Positions 44,048 through 54,048 of a stretch of 64,000 bases of DNA are shown here, one piece after another. This stretch comes from Allobosea vaviloviae (GTDB lineage Bacteria > Pseudomonadota > Alphaproteobacteria > Rhizobiales > Beijerinckiaceae): contig NZ_LGSZ01000047.1 in the NCBI RefSeq assembly GCF_001298265.1, positions 62,001 through 126,000 of the forward strand. Reading direction: 5' to 3'. Position 1 is the first letter of the stretch. Every line of letters starts with the position of its first letter. A program made the translations under genes and the position numbers. Below the pieces are notes generated by a model that saw only the letters and a list, made by a program, of their open reading frames with translations, made no database searches and was not told the origin of the DNA.

Positions 44048-45381
44048 TGCGCAAGGTTTCTCTCGTTTTCGCCGGAGCCGTTCTCGGCGCGGGCCTGACC
44101 GGCATGGTCACGCAGACGCGCCTGCTGACCTCCACCAGCGCGGTCGCGGCATCGGCCGAGGTTTATCGCAGCCTGAACCTGTTCGGTGACATCTTCGAGA
44201 AGATCCGCACCGACTATGTCGAGAAGCCCGACGAGCAGAAGCTGATCGAGGCCGCCATCAACGGCATGATCTCCTCGCTCGATCCACACTCGTCCTATCT
44301 CGACGCGAAGTCCTTCCGCGACATGGACACCGACATGCGCGGCCAGTTCGGCGGGCTGGGCATCGAGGTCACGATGGATGACGGCATCCTCAAGGTCGCC
44401 AAGCCGATCCGCGACACGCCCGCCTCCAAGGCCGGCATCCTGACCAACGACATCATCAGCCAGATCGATGGCCAGGAGGTGAAGGGTCTCTCCCTCACCC
44501 AGGCGGTCGAGAAGATGCGCGGCATCATCAACACCCAAGTCAAGCTCAAGATCGACCGCCCGGGCAAGCCCGAGCCGCTCGAATTCACGCTGACGCGCAC
44601 CACCATCGTGGTGCCGGCCGTCGAGGAGCGGGTCGAGGGCGATGTCGGCTATATCCGCATCGGCACCTTCAGCGAGCAGACCTATGAAGGCCTGCGCAAG
44701 GGCATCGAGAAGGTCAATGCCGATATCGGCATCGACAAGATCAAGGGCTATGTCATCGACCTTCGCAACAATCGCGGCGGGCGCCTCGACCAGTCCGTAC
44801 TGGTCTCCGACGCTTTCCTCGAACGCGGCAAGATCGTCTCGACGCGCGGCCGCAACGCCGAGGAGACCCAGGTCTTCAACGCCAAGGCGGGCGACCTGAC
44901 CAAGGGCAAGCCGGTGGTGGTGCTGATCAACGGTTCGTCGGCCTCGGCCGCCGAGATCGTCGCCGGCGCCCTGCAGGACCACAAGCGCGCGACCATCATG
45001 GGCACGCGCTCCTTCGGCAAGGGTTCGGTCCAGACCGTGATCCCGCTCGCCGGCAATGGCGGCCTGCGCCTGACCACGGCCCGGTACTATACGCCGTCGG
45101 GCTCCTCGATCCAGGCCAAGGGCATTACGCCGGACGTCGAGGTCCTCCAGGACATTCCGCCCGAGCTCAAGGACAAGCTCGTCGAGAACAAGGGCGAGGC
45201 CTCGCTCAAGGGGCACCTCAAGACCGGCGACGGCAAGGACGAGCAGTCGGGCTCGGCCTCCTATGTTCCCAGCGATGCGGCCAAGGATACCCAGTTGATC
45301 GCTGCGCTGGACCAGATCCGTGGCGTCAAGAAGGACGCCGCAGCTCCGGCTCCCGCGACAGAGGCTCCCAAGCCCAACTGA
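44044..45381 (+). CDS. ctpA: C-terminal processing peptidase (S41)
   Basis: 445 aa from the ATG at 44044 (ATGA overlap with the EnvC-like gene). N-terminal membrane anchor/signal, PDZ domain near residues 90-165 (GGLGIEVTMDDGILKV), then the Ser-Lys dyad: Ser301 in GSSASAAEIVAG and Lys326 in GTRSFGKGSVQ, 25 residues apart as in the family. It trims or degrades periplasmic proteins and is linked to cell-wall enzymes. Confidence 0.95.
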   Translation: MMRKVSLVFAGAVLGAGLTGMVTQTRLLTSTSAVAASAEVYRSLNLFGDIFEKIRTDYVEKPDEQKLIEAAINGMISSLDPHSSYLDAKSFRDMDTDMRGQFGGLGIEVTMDDGILKVAKPIRDTPASKAGILTNDIISQIDGQEVKGLSLTQAVEKMRGIINTQVKLKIDRPGKPEPLEFTLTRTTIVVPAVEERVEGDVGYIRIGTFSEQTYEGLRKGIEKVNADIGIDKIKGYVIDLRNNRGGRLDQSVLVSDAFLERGKIVSTRGRNAEETQVFNAKAGDLTKGKPVVVLINGSSASAAEIVAGALQDHKRATIMGTRSFGKGSVQTVIPLAGNGGLRLTTARYYTPSGSSIQAKGITPDVEVLQDIPPELKDKLVENKGEASLKGHLKTGDGKDEQSGSASYVPSDAAKDTQLIAALDQIRGVKKDAAAPAPATEAPKPN

Positions 45382-45533
45382 AGCCAGTACAGCCAGCGCC
45401 CCAGTTCGCCGGGCGCCGCAGAGAAACAGCTGTGAGGCAATACGGACTCTGTCTGATTCCATCCGAATCTGACAGAGTCTCGCTTTGCGGCCACTGATTC
45501 GGGTCCGCTTCGCAAGCTTGAGGACGGCTTCGC

Positions 45534-46760
45534 TTGGCCGAAATGCCGCTCACTGAGCTCAACCGGCCACTGGGCCAGGATCGTGCCGCCCCCCCTGGCA
45601 AGCCCTGGGGACGCTGGCTCGCCTTGTCGCTCGCAGGCGTGGTCGGTCTGGCTTGGGCGTCGATCGCCCTGATCGTCGCTATTCGCCGCGATCCCGACGG
45701 CGGCCAGCCGATGGCGATCGCCCGGATCGAGAAGCGCGCCGCCCCGATCCAGCCCGCGCCGACGATCTCCCAGCCTGGCGCGGCCCAGCCAGACACGACG
45801 CAGGTCGCGCGCGGCCAGTCGAGCGCCCGACAGCTCGAAACCGAATCGGGCGTCCATGTCGTGCGGCCCGGCGCCGAAGTGCCCGGCGCCATCGTCATCA
45901 CCATCCCCGACAGCGACGCAACCGTCAGGCTGGCCCCCGCCCCCGACAGCCGGCTGGTCGAGCGCACCCGCTACGGACTGCTGCCCAAGATAGGCCCAGA
46001 CGGATCGACGCCGGCACAGATCTATGCGCGTCCGGCCGGTCCCCCACCCACCGGCAAGATCGGCGGGCGCATCGCCATCCTGGTCGGTGGCCTCGGCATC
46101 AGCCAGAGCGGCACCGCGGACGCGATCGCGCGGCTGCCCGGTGCCGTGTCGCTCGCCTTCGCTCCCTATGGCGCCGAGCTGGAACGCACCGTCCAACGCG
46201 CGCGCAGCGAAGGCCACGAGGTCTTCCTCCAGTTGCCGATGGAGCCGTTCGACTATCCCGACAACGATCCCGGACCTCACACCCTGCTGACCGGTCCCAA
46301 ATCGGCCGACAACATCGACCGGCTGAATTGGGTGCTCGGCCGTTTCACCGGCTATGTCGGCATCGTCAATTTCCTCGGAGGGCGCCTGACTTCCGATGAG
46401 GCCGCGCTCTCCCCGATCCTGCGCGAACTCGCCGGCCGCGGGCTGATGGTGGTCGATGACGGCTCGTCCTCGCGCAGCCTGCTCGCCTCCTCCGCCACCC
46501 GCGCGCAGATCCCCACGATGAAAGTCGATCGCGTCCTCGACAGCGTGGCCCGCCCCGATGCCATCGACAAGGAGCTGGCAGCGCTCGAGGCGATGGCGCG
46601 CGACCAGGGCGTGGCGGTCGCCAGCGCCAGCGCCCTGCCCGTCTCGATCGAGCGGATCGCGCGCTGGGCGCAGTCGCTCGAAGGCAAGGGCCTGGCACTC
46701 GTGCCGATGAGTGCGGCGCGCGGCCTGCGCAACCCCAAAACCACCGGATCGCTGCGATGA
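45534..46760 (+). CDS. Divergent polysaccharide deacetylase family protein
   Basis: 408 aa. Start TTG at 45534, with GAGGA nine bases upstream; an ATG nine bases later is the alternative. One N-terminal membrane helix ([22 protein letters not shown], about 28-50), a Pro-rich linker, then a carbohydrate-deacetylase-like barrel ([58 protein letters not shown]). A usual neighbour of ctpA and rppH in this order. Probable envelope role; no proven substrate. Confidence 0.9.
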   Translation: MAEMPLTELNRPLGQDRAAPPGKPWGRWLALSLAGVVGLAWASIALIVAIRRDPDGGQPMAIARIEKRAAPIQPAPTISQPGAAQPDTTQVARGQSSARQLETESGVHVVRPGAEVPGAIVITIPDSDATVRLAPAPDSRLVERTRYGLLPKIGPDGSTPAQIYARPAGPPPTGKIGGRIAILVGGLGISQSGTADAIARLPGAVSLAFAPYGAELERTVQRARSEGHEVFLQLPMEPFDYPDNDPGPHTLLTGPKSADNIDRLNWVLGRFTGYVGIVNFLGGRLTSDEAALSPILRELAGRGLMVVDDGSSSRSLLASSATRAQIPTMKVDRVLDSVARPDAIDKELAALEAMARDQGVAVASASALPVSIERIARWAQSLEGKGLALVPMSAARGLRNPKTTGSLR

Positions 46761-47281
46761 CCAAGACCGTGATGACCGACACGGCGCCGGACGGCTATCG
46801 CCCCTGCGTCGGATTGGCGCTGTTCAATGCGCAAGGCCTGGTCTTCATCGGCCGGCGCGCCAACAAATCCCAGCGCGAGCATGTCGACGACCAGCATAGC
46901 TGGCAGATGCCACAGGGCGGCATCGACAAGGGCGAGGCTCCCCTGCAGGCAGCCACGCGCGAACTGCAGGAAGAGACCAACGTCACCTCCGTCACGCTGC
47001 TGGCGGAGGCGCCGGGCTGGCTGACCTATGAATTGCCGGTCGATATCGGCAAGGAGGCCTGGAAGGGCCGCTGGCGCGGGCAGTCGCAGAAATGGTTCGC
47101 CTTCCGCATGAGCGGTCCCGACAGCGAGATCGACATCGACACGCCGGCCGGAGGCCACAAGGCCGAATTCGACGCCTGGCGTTGGGAACGCCTCGACGCG
47201 ACGCCCTCGCTGATCATTCCCTTCAAGCAGGGCGTCTATCGCGAAGTCGCGGCGCTCTTCGCCCCCTTCGCAAGGGGCTGA
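46757..47281 (+). CDS. rppH: RNA pyrophosphohydrolase / dinucleoside polyphosphate hydrolase (Nudix)
   Basis: 174 aa, ATGA overlap with the gene before. The Nudix box is [20 protein letters not shown] followed by TNV. WQMPQGG and the C-terminal YREVAALF match RppH/IalA. It removes pyrophosphate from 5' ends of mRNA and starts decay. Confidence 0.94.
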   Translation: MTKTVMTDTAPDGYRPCVGLALFNAQGLVFIGRRANKSQREHVDDQHSWQMPQGGIDKGEAPLQAATRELQEETNVTSVTLLAEAPGWLTYELPVDIGKEAWKGRWRGQSQKWFAFRMSGPDSEIDIDTPAGGHKAEFDAWRWERLDATPSLIIPFKQGVYREVAALFAPFARG

Positions 47282-47324
47282 TCCGGCGCGCACGACCCGG
47301 TAAGCCGACATCAAGGAAGCCTTC

Positions 47325-48080
47325 ATGCGGTCTGACGACGATCTCGAACCGGTCTCACCGGCCCTGCGCGAACGCCTCGCGCCCGGCGGCACGTTGCGCG
47401 CTGGCATCAACCTGTCGAACTTCCTGCTGGTCTCGTCCCGCACGTCCGATGGTGGCCCCGCCGGCGTTTCGCCCGACATGGCGCGCGCCATCGCCGACCG
47501 GCTCGGCGTGGCGCTGCTTTATGTGCCCTACGCTTCCCCGGCCCTGCTCGCCGATGCGGCGACGCGCGGCGAATGGGACATCGGCCTGATCGGCGCCGAG
47601 CCCCAGCGCGCCGAGACGATCGCCTTCACCACGGCCTATGCCGCCATCGAGGCGACCTATCTCGTGCCAGCGGGCTCCAACCTGACCAGCATCGCCGACG
47701 TCGATGCCCCGGGCGTGCGGATCGCCGTCACCGCCAAGACCGCCTATGGCCTCTGGCTCGACCGCAATATCAGCCGCGCCGAGCTGATCCGCTCCACCAC
47801 CATGGACGAGACCCTGGCCGATTTCCGCGACAGGAAGCTGGACGCGCTCGCAGGCCTGCGCGCCCGGCTGATCACCGATGTCGTGCAATTGCCCGGCGCC
47901 CGCATCCTCGATGGCCGCTTCATGACCGTGCAGCAGGCCATCGGCATCGCGCGAACCGGCGATTCCCAGACCGATGCCGCTTTGGCCTGGCTCACCCGCT
48001 TCGTCGAAACCGCCAAGGCCTCCGGCTTCGTCGGCGAACTGATCGCCAGGCATGGCGTTGCAGGCCTCAGCGTCGCCTGA
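47325..48080 (+). CDS. Substrate-binding-domain protein without signal peptide
   Basis: 251 aa; the ATG has AGGAAG at good spacing. The fold is that of amino-acid ABC binding proteins (LRAGINLSNFLLVSSR; GVSPDMARAIADRLGVALLYV; GEWDIGLIGAEPQRAETIAFTTAY; FVETAKASGFVGELIARHG). Yet the N terminus is MRSDDDLEPVSPALRERLAPG, charged and with no export signal, so it should stay in the cytoplasm. No permease or ATPase gene lies nearby. It may be an intracellular sensor, an enzyme related to cyclohexadienyl dehydratase, or a relic. Confidence 0.82.
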   Translation: MRSDDDLEPVSPALRERLAPGGTLRAGINLSNFLLVSSRTSDGGPAGVSPDMARAIADRLGVALLYVPYASPALLADAATRGEWDIGLIGAEPQRAETIAFTTAYAAIEATYLVPAGSNLTSIADVDAPGVRIAVTAKTAYGLWLDRNISRAELIRSTTMDETLADFRDRKLDALAGLRARLITDVVQLPGARILDGRFMTVQQAIGIARTGDSQTDAALAWLTRFVETAKASGFVGELIARHGVAGLSVA

Positions 48081-48213
48081 AGCGTGCGACGGGGTTGATT
48101 CGCGGCGCCCCTCGGACCACCCTTCCGCAGACCGACCTGGAACCGGCGCCCCGCTCGACGGGTTGCCGGAGCGGCCATGACCGTGGCCCATGGCATGAAA
48201 CAGGAGCTTCATC

Positions 48214-49839
48214 GTGCAGGACGAGATTTGGGCGCAGCTCGCCGACCATCGCGCTGCGACGAAAACGCGCCATCTGCGCACGCTTTTCAGCGACGATGCC
48301 GCCCGCTTCGACAGGTTCTCAGCCCGATCCGACGATCTCCTGCTCGACTATTCGAAGACCGGCGTTACCTCTGACACGATGGCGCTGCTGCTCGAACTGG
48401 CGCAAGCGGCCGATGTTGCGGGCCAGCGCGATGCGATGTTTGCAGGCGAGGCGATCAACACCACCGAAAAGCGCGCCGTGCTCCATACCGCGCTCCGCGC
48501 CCCGGCCGGCAGTCGCGTCATGGTCGACGGCGCCGATGTGATGCCGGAGGTCCATGCCATGCTGGACAAGCTCTCGGCCTTTGCCGACGGCATCCGCAGC
48601 GGTTCGATCGCATCCTCCGACGGCGCCCCGTTCACCGACGTGATCAATATCGGCATCGGCGGCTCCGATCTCGGCCCGGTCATGGCGACGCTGGCGCTGG
48701 CGCCCTATCACGACGGCCCGCGCCTGCATTACGTGTCCAATGTCGACGGCGCCCATATCGCTGACACGCTGAAGACGCTCGATCCGGCGCGCACCCTGGT
48801 GATCGTCGCCTCCAAGACTTTCACCACAGTCGAGACCATGACCAATGCGGCGACCGCCCGGCGCTGGATCGCAGGCGTGCTCGGCGAGGCGGCGGTAGGC
48901 TCCCATTTCGCCGCGGTCTCGACGGCGCTCGACAAGGTCGGCGCCTTCGGCATCGCGCCCGACCGCATCTTCGGCTTCTGGGACTGGGTCGGCGGCCGCT
49001 ACTCCGTCTGGTCCGCGATCGGCCTGCCGGTCATGATCGCGATCGGGCCTGCGAATTTCCGCAGCTTTCTCGCCGGCGCCCATGCGCTCGACGAGCATTT
49101 CCGCACCGCGCCGCTGGCGCAGAACCTGCCCGTTCTGCTCGGACTCGTCGGCATCTGGCACCGCGACGTTTGCGAATACCCGGCCCGCGCCATCCTGCCT
49201 TACGACCAGCGCCTGCTGCGCCTGCCGGCCTATCTTCAGCAGCTCGACATGGAATCGAACGGCAAGCGCGTCCGCAAGGACGGCTCACCGGTCACGCGAC
49301 CGACCGGCCCGCTGGTCTGGGGTGAACCCGGCACCAACGGCCAGCACGCCTTCTACCAGCTCATCCATCAGGGCACCGACACGATCCCCTGCGAATTCCT
49401 GGTCGCGGCCGAGGGACATGAGCCGGACCTGGCCCGGCACCATCAGCTGCTGCTGGCCAACTGCCTCGCCCAGAGCGAGGCGCTGATGAAGGGGCGCACG
49501 CTCGAGGAAGCGCGGGAGATCCTGGCAAGGCAGGGCATGGCACCGGATGCGATCGACGCGCTGGCTCCCCACAAGGTCTTCCCCGGCAACCGCCCCTCCG
49601 TGACGATCGCCTATCGCAAGCTCGACCCCTTCACGCTCGGGCGCATCATCGCGCTCTACGAACACCGCGTCTTCGTCGAGGCCGCCATCTGGGGCATCAA
49701 CGCCTTCGACCAATGGGGCGTCGAGCTCGGCAAGGAACTCGCCACGGCCCTGCTGCCGGTCATCGAGGGCAAGGCACCCGCTGACGCGCATGATTCTTCG
49801 ACCGCCGGGCTTGCGGGCTATCTCACTGGCAAGGGCTGA
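48214..49839 (+). CDS. pgi: Glucose-6-phosphate isomerase
   Basis: 541 aa from GTG at 48214 (CAGGAG seven bases before). Landmarks: [35 protein letters not shown] and [17 protein letters not shown]. Cytoplasmic, interconverts glucose and fructose 6-phosphates. It stands alone between the binding-domain gene and a toxin-antitoxin pair. Confidence 0.96.
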   Translation: MQDEIWAQLADHRAATKTRHLRTLFSDDAARFDRFSARSDDLLLDYSKTGVTSDTMALLLELAQAADVAGQRDAMFAGEAINTTEKRAVLHTALRAPAGSRVMVDGADVMPEVHAMLDKLSAFADGIRSGSIASSDGAPFTDVINIGIGGSDLGPVMATLALAPYHDGPRLHYVSNVDGAHIADTLKTLDPARTLVIVASKTFTTVETMTNAATARRWIAGVLGEAAVGSHFAAVSTALDKVGAFGIAPDRIFGFWDWVGGRYSVWSAIGLPVMIAIGPANFRSFLAGAHALDEHFRTAPLAQNLPVLLGLVGIWHRDVCEYPARAILPYDQRLLRLPAYLQQLDMESNGKRVRKDGSPVTRPTGPLVWGEPGTNGQHAFYQLIHQGTDTIPCEFLVAAEGHEPDLARHHQLLLANCLAQSEALMKGRTLEEAREILARQGMAPDAIDALAPHKVFPGNRPSVTIAYRKLDPFTLGRIIALYEHRVFVEAAIWGINAFDQWGVELGKELATALLPVIEGKAPADAHDSSTAGLAGYLTGKG

Positions 49840-49929
49840 GACGCGTCGCGCAGCGGGTCGAACCGGCCCGCCGCTTGTCTCACATGCAATCACTGCTTAA
49901 TTTGCCATCAGTGATGACGGAGCGTGGCG

Positions 49930-50178
49930 ATGGCGAGCATGACGATCCGCAACATCGATGACCAGTTGAAGACACGCCTGCGGATGCGGGCGGCTTCGCA
50001 TGGTCGCTCCATGGAAGACGAGGCCCGCGACATCCTGCGCGCGGCGCTTTCGACCGAAAAGCGCCCCTCGCACAATTTGGTCGCGGCGATCCGCGCGCGC
50101 ATGGCGCAGAGCGGCGGGGTGCAATTGGACCTGCCCCCTCGCGAGCCCATCCGTGAACCCGTCGATTTCGGCGGATGA
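49930..50178 (+). CDS. FitA/VapB-like ribbon-helix-helix antitoxin
   Basis: 82 aa from ATG at 49930 (GGAG eight bases upstream). MTIRNIDDQLKTRLRMRAASHGRSMEDEARDILR is the typical RHH DNA-binding segment of FitA-type antitoxins; the C-terminal half (QLDLPPREPIREPVDF) wraps the toxin. It represses its own promoter and neutralises the PIN toxin that overlaps it by four bases. The toxin frame is broken. Confidence 0.88.
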   Translation: MASMTIRNIDDQLKTRLRMRAASHGRSMEDEARDILRAALSTEKRPSHNLVAAIRARMAQSGGVQLDLPPREPIREPVDFGG

Positions 50179-50596
50179 TCGTCCTCGACACCAATGTGAT
50201 ATCCGAAATGCTGACAGCGGCGCCGAACGCCTCCGTCGAGGCATGGCTGGCCGCGCAGCCGCCGCCGTCGATCTTCACGACGGCGATCACGCAGGCGGAA
50301 ATCCTTTACGGGCTCCGCCTTCTCCCGGACGGAAAACGCCGGGCCGAGCTCGAGGCGGCGATCCGACCGATATTCGCCGAGGATTTTGAAGACCGCGTCC
50401 TGTCCTTCGATCCGCAGGCCGCCGATATCTATGCAGGCATCGCCGCCGCTCGCCGGCAGGCCAGCCGATCAGCCAGTTCGATGCACAGATCGCAGCGATA
50501 GCGCTGTCGCGCGGCGCCGCCCTTGCCACGCGGAACGTGGCCGATTTCGCCGGGATTGGCCTGACCGTCCTCAATCCATGGCACTTCGCGGCGTAG
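50175..50596 (+). pseudogene. FitB/VapC-like PIN-domain toxin, frameshifted
   Basis: It begins in an ATGA overlap with the antitoxin. The first frame gives MIVLDTNVISEML (first active Asp) to IYAGIAAARRQA and then runs to a stop at 50501 without PIN features. A one-base loss near 50461-50468 explains this: from 50468 another frame reads ISQFDAQIAAIALSRGAALATRN and DFAGIGLTVLNPWHFAA, the usual PIN end with its further acidic residues, to a stop at 50594-50596. The repaired toxin would be about 140 aa, the family norm. Probably inactive ribonuclease with intact antitoxin. Confidence 0.82.
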
Positions 50597-50766
50597 AGGC
50601 CAGGCTCGGAACGACCGGCTGTCAACGGAGATCTGGTTTGATCCGTGGTGCCCGCCGGCATCGGCATGCGCTATGCAACGCAGCACGGGCTGACCAGCGA
50701 TGCGCTGCACCCGCGCTTGCTTCGGCAACGACATCCCGCAAGGCCCTCAGGTGAGAATAAATCGAT

Positions 50767-53118
50767 ATGAGTGACGGCCTGACCGCTTTGGATTCCTCCC
50801 GGCTCACATCGCCACCAGACGATTCCCGTTCGCTCCGCCGTCGTGAGGACCAGCGCTTCCTGACCGGACAAGGCGATTACCTCGACGACCGGCTCGTCAC
50901 GGGCGAACTCTCCGCTGCCGTGCTGCGCTCGCCACATGCCCATGCCACGATTGTCTCGATCGACGTCAGCGCCGCCGCAGCCCTGCCCGGCGTGCGCGGC
51001 GTCTTCACCTCGGCCGACCTCGACGGCCTGGGCCCGCTGCCGACCTCGATCACGGTCGCTACCGTCGAGCCGCTGATCGTGCCGCCGCGCCTGCCGCTGG
51101 CAGCGGGGCGGGTCCGCCATGTCGGCGATCCCGTCGCCTTCGTCGTCGCCGACAGCGCGGCGCTGGCACGCGAGGCCTGCGAGCATATCGCGGTTGATTA
51201 CGACATCCTGCCCTCGGTCACCGAGCTGCGTCACGCGCCCGAGCCCGACGCGGCGCAGATCTGGCCGCAGGCGCCGGGCAACCTCGCCTTCCGCTTCCAT
51301 CGGGGCGATGCGGCCGCCGTCGAGAAGGCTTTTGCGAAAGCGGCCCATATCGTCACCTGCGATCTCGTCAACAACCGCATCGTCGCTGCCGCTCTCGAAC
51401 CGCGCATCGCGGTTGGGCGCTTCGACGCAGGTACCGGCGTCTACCATCTCGAGATCAGCGGCGCCTCGGTCCACGCCATCCGCCGCGAACTGGCGGAGGG
51501 CGTCTTCGGCCTGCCGCTGGACAGGATTCAGGTCTCCTGCCCAGATGTCGGCGGCGGCTTCGGCATGAAGAACGTCACCTATCCCGAACATGCGCTGGTG
51601 CTCTGGGCGGCGCGCAAGCTCGACCGGCCGGTGCGCTGGAGCGCCGAGCGCATCGAGGATTTCACCGGCGGCATTCACAGCCGCGACAATCTCAGCACCG
51701 CCAGGCTTGCGCTCGACAGGAAGGGACGCTTTCTCGCGCTCGCCGTCGAGACGATCGGCAATCTCGGCGCCTATGTCTCCTCGCTCGGGCCGGGCAGCGC
51801 GACCAATGCGCCGGCCGCCGCCATGGGCGGGCTCTACGACATCCCCGCGATGACGATGGATGTGCGCGGCGTCTTCACCAACACGGCGCCCATCGACGCC
51901 TATCGCGGTGCCGGAAAGCCGGAGGCGAACTACCTGATCGAACGCCTGGTCGAGAAGGGGGCGCATCAATTGCGGATCGATCCGGCGAAACTGCGCCAGC
52001 GCAACTTTATCCGGACATTCCCGTACCGATCCGCCTTCGGCACGACGATCGACTGCGGCACATTCGGAGAAAATCTCGACCAGGTTCTGCTGGCGGCAGA
52101 CCGGGCCGGCTTCCCGGACCGCAAGCGCGCTGCAAGCAAGCGCGGCAAATTGCGCGGCTTCGGCATCGGCTGCTTTCTGGAGACCTCGCGCGGCCAGCCC
52201 AATGAGGAAGCCTGGCTACGCATGCGCGACGACGGCACAATCGACATGGCGGTCGGCACGCAGTCCAACGGCCAGGGCCACGAGACCTCCTTCGCCCAGG
52301 TCGCGTCGACGAAACTCGGTCTGCCGGTCGAGACCTTCAATCTGGTGCAGGCCGACACGACCCGCGTCCCACGCGGCGGAGGCCATGGCGGCGCCCGCTC
52401 GCTCCACCTCGGCGGCACCGCGCTGGTGATGGCGGCCGACGATCTGATCGCCAAGGCAAAGCCGATCGCGGCGCAGTTGCTGCAGGTGACGCCCGAAGGG
52501 CTCACCTTCGAGAACGGTCGCTTCCATGCCGCTGCCGGGCCTGACGGCGTGAGCCGCGAGATCGACCTCTTCGCCGTGGCGCGGCATGTCCTCGACAGCA
52601 CCGGCCAAGGCGTCGAAAGCCATGGCGACAATGTCTGCGACATCATCACCTTCCCCAATGGCGCGCAGGTCGCCGAGGTCGAGATCGATCCCGAGACCGG
52701 CGCGATCTCGCTGGAACGCTATGTCGCGGTCGACGATTACGGGACCTTGGTCAATCCGCTGCTGACCGAAAGCCAGGTCCATGGCGGGCTGGCCCAGGGC
52801 ATTGGACAGGCCCTGCTGGAGGAGGCCGTTTACGACCCCGATTCCGGCCAGCTCCTCAGCGCGACCTTCATGGACTACGCCATGCCGCGCGCGGACGACC
52901 TGCCCTTCTTCGACCTCGCCATGGTCGAGATTCCGACCAAGGCCAACCCGCTCGGCGTCAAGGGTTCGGGCCAGGCCGGCTGCATCGGCGCGCCGCAGAC
53001 CGTGATGAACGCGGTGCTCGACGCGCTGCGCCCGCTCGGCGTGACGCATCTCGACATGCCCGCCACGCCCGCAAAGGTCTGGCGGGCAATCCGGGATGCA
53101 AAGGCGAAGACCGCTTAG
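50767..53118 (+). CDS. Xanthine dehydrogenase/aldehyde oxidase-family molybdopterin-binding subunit, orphan
   Basis: 783 aa, full length for the large subunit. Family phrases: FLTGQGDYLDD, GGGFGMKN, AYRGAGKPEANYLIERLV, SNGQGHETSFAQV and HGGLAQGIGQALLEE. The AYxCSFR loop of CO dehydrogenase is absent. At the place of the catalytic Glu (KGVGEAG in the family) it reads KGSGQAGCIGAP, with Gln736. No FAD or 2Fe-2S subunit gene is in the window. It would hydroxylate an aromatic ring or aldehyde if active. Its stop overlaps the SDR stop on the other strand by four bases. Confidence 0.88.
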   Translation: MSDGLTALDSSRLTSPPDDSRSLRRREDQRFLTGQGDYLDDRLVTGELSAAVLRSPHAHATIVSIDVSAAAALPGVRGVFTSADLDGLGPLPTSITVATVEPLIVPPRLPLAAGRVRHVGDPVAFVVADSAALAREACEHIAVDYDILPSVTELRHAPEPDAAQIWPQAPGNLAFRFHRGDAAAVEKAFAKAAHIVTCDLVNNRIVAAALEPRIAVGRFDAGTGVYHLEISGASVHAIRRELAEGVFGLPLDRIQVSCPDVGGGFGMKNVTYPEHALVLWAARKLDRPVRWSAERIEDFTGGIHSRDNLSTARLALDRKGRFLALAVETIGNLGAYVSSLGPGSATNAPAAAMGGLYDIPAMTMDVRGVFTNTAPIDAYRGAGKPEANYLIERLVEKGAHQLRIDPAKLRQRNFIRTFPYRSAFGTTIDCGTFGENLDQVLLAADRAGFPDRKRAASKRGKLRGFGIGCFLETSRGQPNEEAWLRMRDDGTIDMAVGTQSNGQGHETSFAQVASTKLGLPVETFNLVQADTTRVPRGGGHGGARSLHLGGTALVMAADDLIAKAKPIAAQLLQVTPEGLTFENGRFHAAAGPDGVSREIDLFAVARHVLDSTGQGVESHGDNVCDIITFPNGAQVAEVEIDPETGAISLERYVAVDDYGTLVNPLLTESQVHGGLAQGIGQALLEEAVYDPDSGQLLSATFMDYAMPRADDLPFFDLAMVEIPTKANPLGVKGSGQAGCIGAPQTVMNAVLDALRPLGVTHLDMPATPAKVWRAIRDAKAKTA

Positions 53119-53882
53119 CTCATCACCAACCCGCCATCGACATGCAGTGTCTGGCCGGTGACGAAGCCGCTCCAGTCAGAGGCCAGGAACAGCACCGGGC
53201 CTGCCACATCCTCCGGGGTCGCGATCCGCCCCAGCGGGGTCTGCGCGATCAGCATGTCCTTGACCGCCTCGCGCGTTCCCCGGCTGGCATCGGTCGGATA
53301 GACCAGCCCCGGCGCGACGCAGTTCACCCGGATGCCGAGCGGCCCGAGTTCCGTCGCGAGATTGCGGCTGAAGCCGATCAACGCGGCCTTGGCCGTCGTG
53401 TAGTCGTGATAGGCGATGCTCGGCCGCGCCACGAGATCGGTCGCCATGTTGACGATCGAGCCCCTGCCCCGCTGCCGCATCAAGGGCAGCACGGCCTGGC
53501 AGACAGTGTAGGTCGCCTTCAGCGCCCCATCGACTTGCGCCTGATAGGCCGACCACGGCGTTTCCCAGAAACGCGCCCGGTCGTCGGGGTCAAAGACATA
53601 GGGCGCGAATGCGTTGTTGACGACGGCATCGAGCCGGCCGGCCTCCTCGGCGATACGAGCGATCATCGCTGCGACCGCCTCCGGGTCGGTGACATCGGCC
53701 GCGATAGCGACCGCCTGCCCGCCCGCCGCCCGGCAGGCCTCGACGACCGCCTGCGCCGCCGCCTCGCTGCGCCTGTAGTTCACGATCACCAACCCGCCCT
53801 CGGCGGCGAAGGCTTTTGCGAGCGCAGCGCCGATGCCCCGGCTCGCCCCGGTGACGAGGATGGTTTTGTCGCGGAATTTCAT
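53115..53882 (-). CDS. Short-chain dehydrogenase, last gene of the TPP-riboswitch operon
   Basis: 255 aa, FabG-like. Cofactor motif TGASRGIGAALA, NNA (NNAFAPYVF) and the Tyr/Lys pair in HDYTTAKAALIGF. The usual active Ser region reads NMATDLV, with Thr or none in the Ser position. It is separated from the binding-protein gene by 166 bases containing a repeat, so it may be only partly co-transcribed. As the only reductase of that type in the operon, it could reduce the aldehyde made by the LuxC-like enzyme to an alcohol. SDR genes (named oarX, from memory) have been noted in other thiamin regulons. Confidence 0.88.
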   Translation of the reverse strand: MKFRDKTILVTGASRGIGAALAKAFAAEGGLVIVNYRRSEAAAQAVVEACRAAGGQAVAIAADVTDPEAVAAMIARIAEEAGRLDAVVNNAFAPYVFDPDDRARFWETPWSAYQAQVDGALKATYTVCQAVLPLMRQRGRGSIVNMATDLVARPSIAYHDYTTAKAALIGFSRNLATELGPLGIRVNCVAPGLVYPTDASRGTREAVKDMLIAQTPLGRIATPEDVAGPVLFLASDWSGFVTGQTLHVDGGLVMS

Positions 53883-53929
53883 GATGTCTGTCCGACCGGC
53901 GTTCGCGAGCCTTGCATGAAAACCGCCGC

Positions 53930-54023
53930 GTCATCCCGGGCGACCGAAGGGAGACCCGGGATCCATGCCTGAAGCGTTCCGGAATGGGTCCCGGGTCTGC
54001 GCTGCGCTCCGCCCGGGACGACG
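53930..54023. repeat. Palindromic repeat element, family B, between binding protein and SDR genes
   Basis: GTCATCCCGGGCGACCGAAG with GGGAGACCCGGGATCC, then GGGTCCCGGGTCTGC with CCGCCCGGGACGACG: same layout as the copy in phnJ. Confidence 0.92.
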
Positions 54024-54048
54024 GCGCGCTTGAAGGGAAACTTTGTCC

